A stretch of DNA of 64,000 nucleotides from Natronorubrum tibetense GA33 (GTDB lineage Archaea; Halobacteriota; Halobacteria; Halobacteriales; Natrialbaceae), in the NCBI RefSeq assembly GCF_000383975.1, contig NZ_KB913017.1, forward strand, positions 1,123,133 through 1,187,132. The letters are read 5' to 3'. Under the pieces are notes generated by a model that saw only the letters and a list, made by a program, of their open reading frames with translations, was not told the origin of the DNA and did no database searches. Made by a program: the position numbers and the translations under genes. Shown here piece after piece: positions 34,731 through 43,040 of the stretch. Each line of letters opens with the position of its first letter. Position 1 is the stretch's first letter.

Positions 34731-35513
34731 CTAGATATCCCTCCGGACGAAGACGAGGACGGCAACGCCGACCAGAAGGAGAAACGTCACGAGGAGGATC
34801 GTCGCGTCTGTCAGGGCGTACTCCTCGTGGACGAGGATCGCCGACGGATCGTAGTATCGACTTGGAGTGATCTCACCGACCCACTCGAAGTCAGCGTTCA
34901 TTTGAGAGAGGCCGTCGACCAGCCAAAGCGCGAACACCAGGACCAGCGCCGTGGTCTGGGCGGTTTCGACGCGATCGACGACGACCGACAGGAGGATACC
35001 GATCCCAGCACAGACCAGCAGGTAGGGAACTCCAAGCAGGTGGACCATCCCGAGAGAGACGGGATCGATCGGCTCACCGAGGGCGGTCGCGCCGGCGAAT
35101 AAGACGGCCATCATCCCGACGTTCAACGCCACCACGGGGACCCACAGGGCGGCGACTTTCTGGAGGACGACCGACTCGCGCGAGACCGGATTGGAGAGCG
35201 TGAGATCCATCCGTCGCGTGCGGATATCTCGCGAGATCATGCCCGCGCTGACATATGCGAAGTAGATCCCAGCCAGCAGGATCCAGACGAACGGGAAGAT
35301 GTAGCCGCCGATGAACCCCTCGATCGTGTGGAGTTCTTCGATCCCCAGAAGGGCGAGCAAGTAGTCCGGATACACCGCCTCGAACAGCTCCGCCTCCTCC
35401 TGGATACTCGGGAAGACGACGAAGAAAAACGCAGAGAGTACGACGAGGAGCCCGGTCAGGATCACCGTTCCCCGGACCAGCTTCCGCGACTCGACGCGCA
35501 GGATGGCCGTCAT
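34731..35513 (-). CDS. ABC-2 type permease, copy A
   Basis: A 260-residue membrane protein with the same architecture as copy B: LRVESRKLVRGTVILTGLLV, IEELHTIEGFIGGYIFPFVW, RTRRMDLTLSNPVSRESVVL and the C-terminal YALTDATILLVTFLLLVGVA...RRDI. Its ATG overlaps the stop of the ATPase gene (ATGA). The ATPase and two permeases fit the drug or lipid exporter type in which two half-permeases pair. The charged signature NPVSRES is identical in both copies. Confidence 0.87.
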   Translation of the reverse strand: MTAILRVESRKLVRGTVILTGLLVVLSAFFFVVFPSIQEEAELFEAVYPDYLLALLGIEELHTIEGFIGGYIFPFVWILLAGIYFAYVSAGMISRDIRTRRMDLTLSNPVSRESVVLQKVAALWVPVVALNVGMMAVLFAGATALGEPIDPVSLGMVHLLGVPYLLVCAGIGILLSVVVDRVETAQTTALVLVFALWLVDGLSQMNADFEWVGEITPSRYYDPSAILVHEEYALTDATILLVTFLLLVGVAVLVFVRRDI

Positions 35514-36451
35514 CCTGTCTCTCCGAGGGGACTGTCCCCGTAATAGTGTTTGAAAATGTCGTCGAGCTGTGGATCCCCGATCTCGACATCCTCGACGTCG
35601 AACCGAGCGAGGTGACCCAACAGCGCGTTGGCCTCGCCGGTGTAGGTGAACCGAACCGTCCGATCGACGGCCTCGACGTCGATCATCTCGTCCGTGGTGA
35701 ACTGCTCCTCGTCGACCGGTTTCGTCAGGTGTACCCGGACCTGTTTTCCGCCCCGTTTGAGCAAGTCATCGATGTCCTCGAGGGCGGCCAGTTCGCCGTC
35801 GCGGATGATCCCCACTCGGTCGCAGACGCGCTGGACCTCGCTGAGGACGTGCGAGGAAAAAAAGATCGTCTTCCCGGCGTCGCGTTCGTTCTCGAGGAAG
35901 GCGTGCAGTCGGTCCTGTTTGAGCGGGTCCAGACCGGATGTTGGCTCGTCTAGGATCGCGAGCGTCGGATCGTGCATGAACGCCTGGACGATGCCGAGCA
36001 TTCGCTTGTTCCCGTGTGAGTACGTCTCGACCGGCTTCTCGAGCGGCGGATGAAACAACTCCAGTAGTTCCGCTCGCCGTTCGTCGCCACGCATTCGGGC
36101 GAAGTAGTCGAGTACTTGCTGCCCGGTTAGTCGCTCCTCGAATCCGAGGGAATCCGGTAGATAGCCGATGTCGGCTTTCACTTCGGTGAGCGCCCGTCGG
36201 TCGCGGATGTCGGCACCGAGTACGTTTGCAGTACCGGAGGTCGGGTTGATGAGTCCGAGCAATAGCCGAATGGTCGTCGTCTTCCCCGCGCCGTTCGGAC
36301 CGAGGTAACCGAATATCTCGCCGGCGTGGACGTCGAAACTGACCGCATCGTTGGCGGTGACCTCACCGTAGTGTTTCGTGAGTTCGTCTAGTCTGATCGT
36401 CGCCGCGTCACGGTCCGAATCGGTCTTGCCAACGTCGGTCTGAGCGCACAT
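35510..36451 (-). CDS. ABC transporter ATP-binding protein
   Basis: A 313-residue ATPase of the CcmA/DrrA exporter type, serving the two permeases that follow. The Walker A GPNGAGKT is at residues 51-58. The Q-loop region LPDSLGFEERLT, Walker B ILDEPTSGLDP and the H-loop FFSSHVLSEV are clear. The signature segment reads YSHGNKRML instead of the canonical LSGGQ, which is usual for this exporter subfamily. A C-terminal extension after ELAALEDIDDLLK is an accessory domain. It leads the operon at 33947-36451. Confidence 0.9.
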   Translation of the reverse strand: MCAQTDVGKTDSDRDAATIRLDELTKHYGEVTANDAVSFDVHAGEIFGYLGPNGAGKTTTIRLLLGLINPTSGTANVLGADIRDRRALTEVKADIGYLPDSLGFEERLTGQQVLDYFARMRGDERRAELLELFHPPLEKPVETYSHGNKRMLGIVQAFMHDPTLAILDEPTSGLDPLKQDRLHAFLENERDAGKTIFFSSHVLSEVQRVCDRVGIIRDGELAALEDIDDLLKRGGKQVRVHLTKPVDEEQFTTDEMIDVEAVDRTVRFTYTGEANALLGHLARFDVEDVEIGDPQLDDIFKHYYGDSPLGETG

Positions 36452-36613
36452 AGCTGATCACTGATTCAAAGGTACCGGAGACCGCTCCGTTCGTCTCGCT
36501 CGAGTGAACGTCAACCAGCTATAAAGTAGTCTTCACCCCGACGGTGACTATCACCACGGGAAGAAGACAATCGCTCCAACTCGAGACGCGGTCGCGAAAA
36601 TCACGCCGGACGA

Positions 36614-36865
36614 TCAGTGTTCGAACGTCGCACCGCAGTCGCCACAGATCGTGCTGTGGCCCGGCGCGGTCCGCTGGGCGAAGACGGCCCCACAGTCGTC
36701 ACAGATCATGAAGAGCCGGTGTTCGGGCCGGACGCCGGCTTCGAACGTCATGTGGACCCAGGCGTCGGGGTTAGTTTCGTCGTAGAGCGTGACGCCGCCG
36801 CCCTTTTGCCGCCAATTGATCGGCCGTCCGTCAGTTTCGACCGTCTGCCTTCCTCGCTTGGACAT
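36614..36865 (-). CDS. Small zinc-ribbon protein
   Basis: An 83-residue protein with a C-terminal zinc ribbon formed by CDDCG and CGDCG pairs (MICDDCGAVFAQRTAPGHST, then ICGDCGATFEH). The N-terminal half is Arg/Lys-rich then acidic, with WRQKGGGVTLYDETNPDAWV. It looks like a compact nucleic-acid or protein-binding module. I chose ATG 36865, where MSKRGRQTVE begins; an upstream Met at 36883 adds a hydrophobic stub. It is transcribed divergently from nurA. No family name is certain. Confidence 0.75.
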   Translation of the reverse strand: MSKRGRQTVETDGRPINWRQKGGGVTLYDETNPDAWVHMTFEAGVRPEHRLFMICDDCGAVFAQRTAPGHSTICGDCGATFEH

Positions 36866-37001
36866 CGGGATAAACGGCATCACATCGCCAGTACATATAA
36901 TTTTTCTGATGGTAATTTACACGTCCTCGAGTTAACGATGAGCGCGGCTCGAGCCACCCCCGACCGCTGACTTTTTGCGGGTGGACTGTGCGCGACAGAA
37001 T

Positions 37002-38276
37002 ATGACGCTCGATCCGGTCCACTACGACGGCATCGCGCGACTCGCGAGGCGGATCGATCACGGCGCCGACGAGCGCGACCGTCGCGCGTTCGCCGAGACG
37101 GTCTGGGCGGAGTTTCTGGATCCGCTCCTCGACGACGGACGGACCGTCGTCGACCCGGTCGGCGAGCAGCGCCGGCGGTACGTCGACTGCGAGGATGTCG
37201 CCCTCCACGACCGGCCGTTTCCGACCGAACACGGCCTCGACGCCGGAACGATCAACCCGACGACGTTCAAGAACGGCCTGGTCATCGACATCGCGCAGGC
37301 GGCGATGAGCGCGACGCCGAGCGACCTCGACCTCCACCGCTCGCGGACCACCGTGATGACGGTCCACTCGAACGACGAGACGATGACCGTCGACGAAAAC
37401 TGGGGAAAATTCGACGAGGGCTACAGCCGGAGTCGCGCCGTGAAGATCCCGCCGCTTCCGCGATTCGCCGAGGGCGTCGTTCACGCGCTCGCGCTCTACC
37501 TCGCCGAGAGCAAACACGCCTGCGACCACGCCGAAGACGTCGAAGACCTGCTCGTGCTCGACGGCCCCCTCTACCCGCGCGGGCTGCTCCGCTGGGCCGA
37601 CCAGCACCCCGACCTCGCGGACTTCCTGCTCGAGGATCCGCGACCCACGACGGTGCTCGAAAACTACGTGCGGCTGGTCGAACGCTTCGTCGAGCGGGAG
37701 GTACCCCTCGTGGGATTCGTCAAGAACCCGGCGACGCGGGTCATCACGCGGACGCTGAAGTCCCGTCGGGATGTCGACATCAGCGCCCCATGGAACGACG
37801 ATTCGGCGCTGTTCACCCGACTTCTCGAGCGCGGAGAGTACGTCGACGACGTCGAGGGCGAGCGCTGGGACCGAGACACGTCGGCGCTGACCTACACCAA
37901 CTGGTTCCGGTCGCGTGGCGGTGTCGACCGGCCGCTCTCGGTCGACGGCGACGCGCTCGGGGTCGAGCGCGAACTGCCACACGAGACCTACGAGGTGACA
38001 TTCTTTATCGTCTACGACCCCCGCGACGACCTCGTCTACCGGATCGAGGCCCCCTACGCGTTCACGCGGGATCCCGAACTGCGCGAACGGTTGACGATCC
38101 AACTGTTACAGAACGTCGCGGTCGCCCACGGGCCGCCGACGATCGTCCAGAAGGCCGACGAACTCGCCCGGATCAGCCGCTCGGAGAAACGGTCGCTGCG
38201 CGAGACGCTCGAGGCGCAGTTCGACACGTCTCAGGCACGGACCTACGACGATCACCGGTGGGACGAGGAGTACTAG
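37002..38276 (+). CDS. nurA: NurA-type nuclease for double-strand break repair
   Basis: A 424-residue haloarchaeal NurA, a 5'-3' single-strand nuclease that works with the HerA translocase at DNA ends. The N-terminal helix region (DPVHYDGIARLARRI) precedes the RNase H-like fold with LDAGTINPTTFKNGLVIDIA. The following segments VLDGPLYPRG, VGFVKNPATRV and EAPYAFTR carry the usual acidic and His residues. ATG 37002 is chosen because the fold starts there. The likely partner herA is 4.8 kb downstream rather than adjacent. Confidence 0.87.
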   Translation: MTLDPVHYDGIARLARRIDHGADERDRRAFAETVWAEFLDPLLDDGRTVVDPVGEQRRRYVDCEDVALHDRPFPTEHGLDAGTINPTTFKNGLVIDIAQAAMSATPSDLDLHRSRTTVMTVHSNDETMTVDENWGKFDEGYSRSRAVKIPPLPRFAEGVVHALALYLAESKHACDHAEDVEDLLVLDGPLYPRGLLRWADQHPDLADFLLEDPRPTTVLENYVRLVERFVEREVPLVGFVKNPATRVITRTLKSRRDVDISAPWNDDSALFTRLLERGEYVDDVEGERWDRDTSALTYTNWFRSRGGVDRPLSVDGDALGVERELPHETYEVTFFIVYDPRDDLVYRIEAPYAFTRDPELRERLTIQLLQNVAVAHGPPTIVQKADELARISRSEKRSLRETLEAQFDTSQARTYDDHRWDEEY

Positions 38277-38383
38277 TCCGGTACGTGTGACTACGTCGTC
38301 CATTCAACATTGGATGTGTAAAAAGTATCCACAGAGGTTGTCGGATGTAAATCTATTAGTGGCTGCTATCGATGAGTGTCACC

Positions 38384-40579
38384 ATGACACGAACATCTGG
38401 CGAGGTCGAGAGTCACGAAGACGAATCCGCCGTCGACTCGAGTCGACGCCGATTTCTCGGGACGACCGCCGGCGTGTCGGCCGCGGCGCTCCTGCCGACC
38501 ACGGCGAGCGTGGCGGCGCAATCAGCCGACGAGACGGTGACGCTCGTCCACGACACCCACTTCCACGGACGATTTGAAGACGCCCAGGAGTCGGATCTGA
38601 ATATCGCGCGATACTATACGGTCGTCCAAGAGGCACTCGACGAAGCGGAGCAGTCGATGTTCGTCGGGAACGGCGACGAAATCGCGCCCTCGGTGCTCGG
38701 ACTCGAGTTCGAGGGCGAGCACATGATCGAGGCGCTGAACTACATGGATATCGACGTCGTCGGCGCCGGCAACCACGAGTACGACTTCGGTGCCGACGTC
38801 GCGACTGCTCGATTCGAGGAGAGCGAGTTCCCCTGGGTCGTCGCGAACCTGCTCGACGACGAGGGCGCGCCGGTCCCGGGGACGGAACGCTGGCGGACGT
38901 TCGAGCAGGGGGACCTGACCGTCGGCGTCTTCGGTCTCGTCTCCGAGGGCTTTCACTCGCTGACCGACTATCCCGAGGAGTGGGAGGTGCTCGGCTACGT
39001 CGAGGGCTCCCAGGAGGCGGTCGACGCGCTTCGGGACGAGGGTGCGGACGTCGTCGTCTGCGCTTCCCACGTCTCGACGGGCGTCCACTACACGCTCGCC
39101 GAGGAGGTCGAGGGGCTCGACGCGATCGTTGGCTCACACTCCGGCGTCGTCTTCGACGAACCGGAGGTCGTCGACGGGACGATCATCAGCGAGTTCGGCG
39201 ACGAGTTCGACCACGTCGGCTCGATCACGCTCGACGCGAACGGCGACCTCGCCGACTGGCAGCGGACCGACCTGCTGCTCCCCGAGTGGGACCCCTCGCC
39301 GGCGGCCGAGGAGTACGACGAGATCACCGTCCGCTACACTGACGAAATCGAGGAGGACGAGTATCTCGCCGACCTGACCGACGAGTGGACCGGCGAACTC
39401 GAGGACGAACTCGGCCAGCCGGTGGTCGAGAGCGAGGTCGAACTGAACGCCACGTTCGACAACTACGCCGTCGAGACCAACTGGGGGAACTTCATGACCG
39501 ACGTGATGCGCACCGTCGGCGACACGGCCGATATCGAGGTCGATATCGCCGCACAGAACGGCGGCGGCATTCGCGGCGACTCGACGCATGGACCGGGCGA
39601 GATCACGGGCATGGCCATCATGGACATTCTGCCCTTCCCGAACGAGATCGAGGTGCTCGAGGTGACCGGCGAGGACGTCGTCGACTACCTCGAAGAAGAG
39701 CTGCGCGCCCACCCGGACGACGCCTTCGGCGCACAGCCGGCGATTCAGGTCTCGGGCGTCTCCTACGAGTGGAAAGGCCACGAGGACGATCTCTGGGTCG
39801 ACAACGTCTTCATCGGCGGCGAACCCGTCGACGAGGACGAGACGTACTACTTCGCGCACAACGACTACTCGATCGAAAACTCACCCACCCTCTCCGAGGC
39901 CGAGCGGATCCTCGCGTCCGGCCAGTTCCAGGGGCCGCTGCTCCTCGAGTACCTCGAGGACGTGGACACCATCGCGCCCGAGCGCGAGAACCGGATCCTC
40001 CGCGTCGACGAGACGGTCGACGAGGCGACGGTGGCCGGCGACGGCGACGAACGCACCCTCACTATCGACGTGCCCGACGGCGCGTCGGAGATCCAGCCCG
40101 ACTCGTTCCGCGCGGTGGTCCGCACCGGCGACGACCTCGAGGCCGAGTCGGCGACCGTCGACGGCGACAGCGTCGCAGTCGCGTTCGACGCGGAGGACCT
40201 GCTCGCGCTCATCGAGGACATTGACGACCCCGAACTTCGACTGTTCGGGGAGTACGAACCGGATCAAGACCACTGGCCCTACGAGTTCGACGTGCCGACG
40301 TCCGACGGCTACGACCACTTCAAACTGCGCGCAGACGTCGACGCCGCGGCCGTCGAGGACCCGAGCGACGACGATTCGGGCGTCGACGGCGATCCCGACA
40401 ACCACGCCGACGATGACGACTCCGACGACGGCGACGGCATGCCCGGCTTCGGACCGCTCGGCGCGGTCGCCGGCGGGGGTGCCGGCGCGTACCTCTACGC
40501 GCGAACTCGCTCGAGCGACGACAACGACGGCGAACGGACGGCGAACGCCGACCGACCGTCCGACGGCGACGACAGTTAA
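38384..40579 (+). CDS. Tat-exported bifunctional 5'-nucleotidase/metallophosphatase
   Basis: A 731-residue secreted enzyme of the UshA type, which removes phosphate from extracellular nucleotides. The Tat motif SSRRRFLGTTAGVSAAALLP leads it. The metallophosphatase domain has LVHDTHFHGRF, VGNGDEIAPS, GAGNHEYDFG and VCASHVSTG, with GSHSGV. The C-terminal nucleotide-binding domain has AQNGGGIRGDS. The end has GMPGFGPLGAVAGGGAGAYL, a PGF-CTERM-like archaeosortase signal, followed by an unusually long hydrophilic tail of about 20 residues. The next gene is another exported protein 30 bases downstream. Confidence 0.88.
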   Translation: MTRTSGEVESHEDESAVDSSRRRFLGTTAGVSAAALLPTTASVAAQSADETVTLVHDTHFHGRFEDAQESDLNIARYYTVVQEALDEAEQSMFVGNGDEIAPSVLGLEFEGEHMIEALNYMDIDVVGAGNHEYDFGADVATARFEESEFPWVVANLLDDEGAPVPGTERWRTFEQGDLTVGVFGLVSEGFHSLTDYPEEWEVLGYVEGSQEAVDALRDEGADVVVCASHVSTGVHYTLAEEVEGLDAIVGSHSGVVFDEPEVVDGTIISEFGDEFDHVGSITLDANGDLADWQRTDLLLPEWDPSPAAEEYDEITVRYTDEIEEDEYLADLTDEWTGELEDELGQPVVESEVELNATFDNYAVETNWGNFMTDVMRTVGDTADIEVDIAAQNGGGIRGDSTHGPGEITGMAIMDILPFPNEIEVLEVTGEDVVDYLEEELRAHPDDAFGAQPAIQVSGVSYEWKGHEDDLWVDNVFIGGEPVDEDETYYFAHNDYSIENSPTLSEAERILASGQFQGPLLLEYLEDVDTIAPERENRILRVDETVDEATVAGDGDERTLTIDVPDGASEIQPDSFRAVVRTGDDLEAESATVDGDSVAVAFDAEDLLALIEDIDDPELRLFGEYEPDQDHWPYEFDVPTSDGYDHFKLRADVDAAAVEDPSDDDSGVDGDPDNHADDDDSDDGDGMPGFGPLGAVAGGGAGAYLYARTRSSDDNDGERTANADRPSDGDDS

Positions 40580-40609
40580 TCGAACGCTCATGAGCCCGAA
40601 CGCTACGAG

Positions 40610-41416
40610 ATGATCTCGAGTCCCACTCGCCGATCGATCGCCGTCGGTGCCGGCACCGTACTCGTCGCGACGGCGCTCGCGTTCCTCGTCGTCGCGACGC
40701 TGGGGCTCGCCGCCGGGACGGCCGTCGCCGGCGATCAGTCGGCGGTGCTCCGCCCGTCGCCGTACGCGATCGACGCGGATCCCGGCGAGGAGTTCACCGT
40801 CGAGATCACCATGCAGAGCCAGGGCGGTCACGGCGGCGAAGGCGTCGAATCGGTCGCGCTCGCCGCGCAGTACCACCCCGACTACCTCGAGATCACCGAT
40901 ATCGAGCGAGGACCGTGGCTCGAGCAGGGGCCGGAGACCGACGTCGAGGCCGAAGGAGTGCTCGCTCACGATGACGGCACCGCCGTCCTCGAACAGTGGC
41001 GAGATCCCGTCGAAGACGGCGCGACGGGCAACGCCAAACTCGCGACGATCACCGTCGAAGTGGCCGACGACGCGCCGCCGTCGGAGACGACGATCGACTT
41101 CGGCGAGAGCCGCGTCGAACTCCCGCGGCAGATGCCGTTACCGATCTTCGATCAGGACGCCACCGTCACCATCGACGGCGGAGAGGACGCGGCACCGGCG
41201 TTCGACCACCCGAACCCGCACGACCTCGAGACGGACGCAGTCGTCGACGACGGAGAGAGCGACGATGCACCCGGAACGAACTCGACGACGACAGGCGACG
41301 GGGACGAAACTGACGATGGCGATGCGGTCCCCGGTCTCTCGGCACCGGCAACGGCGGTGATCGTCGTCGGGACGGTACTGGCGTTCGTCGGCGGACGATC
41401 GGTCGGGAAACAGTAG
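40610..41416 (+). CDS. Cohesin-fold surface protein
   Basis: A 268-residue exported protein. An N-terminal hydrophobic signal (VGAGTVLVATALAFLVVATL) leads to a cohesin-like jelly-roll of about 140 residues: VLRPSPYAIDADPGEEFTVE, VALAAQYHPDYLEITDIERG, AKLATITVEVADDAPPSE. This is the fold that anchors dockerins in cellulosomes and occurs in archaeal surface proteins. An acidic Thr/Asp spacer and a C-terminal helix (VPGLSAPATAVIVVGTVLAF) resemble a sortase-type anchor. It follows the 5'-nucleotidase by 30 bases, probably in the same transcript. Confidence 0.78.
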   Translation: MISSPTRRSIAVGAGTVLVATALAFLVVATLGLAAGTAVAGDQSAVLRPSPYAIDADPGEEFTVEITMQSQGGHGGEGVESVALAAQYHPDYLEITDIERGPWLEQGPETDVEAEGVLAHDDGTAVLEQWRDPVEDGATGNAKLATITVEVADDAPPSETTIDFGESRVELPRQMPLPIFDQDATVTIDGGEDAAPAFDHPNPHDLETDAVVDDGESDDAPGTNSTTTGDGDETDDGDAVPGLSAPATAVIVVGTVLAFVGGRSVGKQ

Positions 41417-41474
41417 TACAGGCGAAAACGCACGCAAAGCTGAATTTCAGGGGCTTAGCGTCGGGAAACCACGA

Positions 41475-41822
41475 TTACGCATCGGTGGCGTCGCCGTCAC
41501 GTTTCTCGACCTCGAGTTCGACGTCGACCGGATCGATACCGATCCGGGCGAACTGCGTTCGAACGTGTTCTTTGGCCCCCTCGAGAGCCTGATCTCGAGT
41601 ATCGAAGCCGCGGGGCATGGGCGACTCGAACGCGAGGTTCACCTCGCGCCCGTCGACCAGTTGCGTCGACCCGCCGCTGTCGACCTCGTAAAACTCGTCA
41701 CAGACCCAGACGTACGCGGCGTTTTCGTCGGGCGCGCCGCGAAACGAGGGCGCTCGTTCACCTCGTTCGTACAGCGTGCCAGTCAGTTCGGTGCCGCCGG
41801 CACGACCGCGTACCAGGATCAT
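41475..41822 (-). CDS. DUF7113-like haloarchaeal protein
   Basis: A 115-residue soluble protein. Its conserved body reads ILVRGRAGGTELTGTLYERG, PSFRGAPDENAAYVWVCDEF, EVDSGGSTQLVDGREVNLAF, then SPMPRGFDTRDQALEGAKEH and RTQFARIGI. I associate this with the DUF7113 family, present in nearly all haloarchaea. No catalytic motif or membrane segment is seen. A CTTTTTGC box on the minus strand (41848-41855) lies about 27 bases before ATG 41822, supporting that start. Function unknown. Confidence 0.78.
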   Translation of the reverse strand: MILVRGRAGGTELTGTLYERGERAPSFRGAPDENAAYVWVCDEFYEVDSGGSTQLVDGREVNLAFESPMPRGFDTRDQALEGAKEHVRTQFARIGIDPVDVELEVEKRDGDATDA

Positions 41823-42138
41823 AACCCGAGTACGTCTCGTGACTGCAAAAAGACAGTGGCACGGGAGTCCGGTCGGTCGACCGGTCGACAGTCTCGAACC
41901 GCCGGCGACGCGGCCCGGCGAACGGCAAGACTGGTTCGTGTGTCTTTGATACCGAAACCGGTTGGAACTCCCCACTGTCCATCTTATATTACGGTTTCTG
42001 ACGCCCGAACCATTGCCGCTACGCCGGAATTTCGCCCCTCTTGGCGAGTTATCCCAGTCTTACGAGAGTAATCACAGATTCCGGAGCCAAATCGTTTTGG
42101 AAGCGGGCTTATGGGCACTGCAGCAGTGGGTGTTAGTA
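41823..42138. promoter_or_regulatory. Divergent promoter region between the DUF7113-like and winged-helix genes
   Basis: This 316-base region contains no convincing gene. A minus-strand T-rich box is at 41848-41855 for the left gene. A plus-strand CTTATGGGC box is at about 42109-42117, some 25 bases before ATG 42139. Between them lies a less GC-rich stretch with cttatatta near 41983-41991. Confidence 0.45.
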
Positions 42139-42765
42139 ATGAGTTCGGAAGCATCCTCCGGCGGCGGAAGCAAACAGGACCCGTTAGCAGACGTTCCGAC
42201 GGAGTGTTACGACGTTCTCCGTCATCCACGACGCCTTCGCCTCCTCGAGGTACTCGGCACCTACCGGACGCGACTCACTCTCGAGGAGCTCACGACGGAA
42301 CTCGTCGAGCGCGAGTCTCTCGAGGTCTCGACGGGACAGGCGCGACACGACGTTCGCGTCAGCCTCGTTCACAACCACCTCCCGCGACTGGCCGAGTACG
42401 ACATCGTCGAGTGGGACGCGGAAACCGGGGCCGAACTGGTCGACGATCCGCCGGTCCACCCCGCCGATCTCGCGAGACTGCTCGCGCTCTGTGAGGGCGA
42501 CCGCGGACAGGAGCTACTCGACGCGATCGTCCACCCCGTCCGGATGCCGATCGTCTCGGTCCTGTCCGACCACAAACGACCGCTCTCCGTCGAACAGCTC
42601 GCATCGGAGCTCGTCGCACACGATACCGACGTCGACGCGGAGCGCGCAACTCTCTCGCTCTACCACTCGCATCTCCCGATGCTCGCCGACGCCGGCGTGC
42701 TCGAGTTCGACCACGAGTCCGGGCTGATCGTTCGAGACGAACAGGAACTGTCGACGATCCAGTAA
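42139..42765 (+). CDS. Tandem winged-helix (DUF7344-type) regulator
   Basis: A 208-residue soluble protein made of two similar winged-helix units of about 90 residues each. The first reads VLRHPRRLRLLEVLGTYRTR, LTLEELTTELVER, VSLVHNHLPRLAEYDIVEWD. The second reads AIVHPVRMPIVSVLSDHKRP, LSVEQLASELVAH, LSLYHSHLPMLADAGVLEFD. The matching pattern (HPxRxxxxxVL..., L-HxHLPxLA) shows an internal duplication. It probably binds DNA as a compact pseudo-dimer. The target genes are unknown; herA is downstream but 275 bases away. Confidence 0.82.
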   Translation: MSSEASSGGGSKQDPLADVPTECYDVLRHPRRLRLLEVLGTYRTRLTLEELTTELVERESLEVSTGQARHDVRVSLVHNHLPRLAEYDIVEWDAETGAELVDDPPVHPADLARLLALCEGDRGQELLDAIVHPVRMPIVSVLSDHKRPLSVEQLASELVAHDTDVDAERATLSLYHSHLPMLADAGVLEFDHESGLIVRDEQELSTIQ

Positions 42766-43040
42766 CCGCACTCCCCGGAGCCGCCCCTCGCGGTCGAGCG
42801 GCGGCGTACCGAACCCTGCCGCTGTTTTGCTTCCGCTCGGTTTCGGTTCGCGTTTTCGATCCCCCCGTTTTCCACCCATTCTCGGCGTTAGCCGAGCGAT
42901 TATCCCGATATTACCGCCGCGAGGGAACCCGTAGTTCCGGTTTATTGGCCCTTGCTCTCGAGTAGGTCCGTGTTACCGGGTCGCTGTTACGGCCGGGGCG
43001 GAGGGAAACGGGTTTGAGGACCCGGGCAGATGGAGTTGAT
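42766..43040. other. Intergenic region with pyrimidine-rich tract
   Basis: Bases 42821-42875 are strongly pyrimidine-rich on the plus strand, with several runs of four T. This fits a T-rich archaeal transcription terminator for the winged-helix gene. The remainder carries the promoter of herA. No gene is seen. Confidence 0.4.

Noticed and set aside
36831-38102. 423-residue open frame opposite nurA
   Set aside because: Antisense shadow of nurA with no domain.
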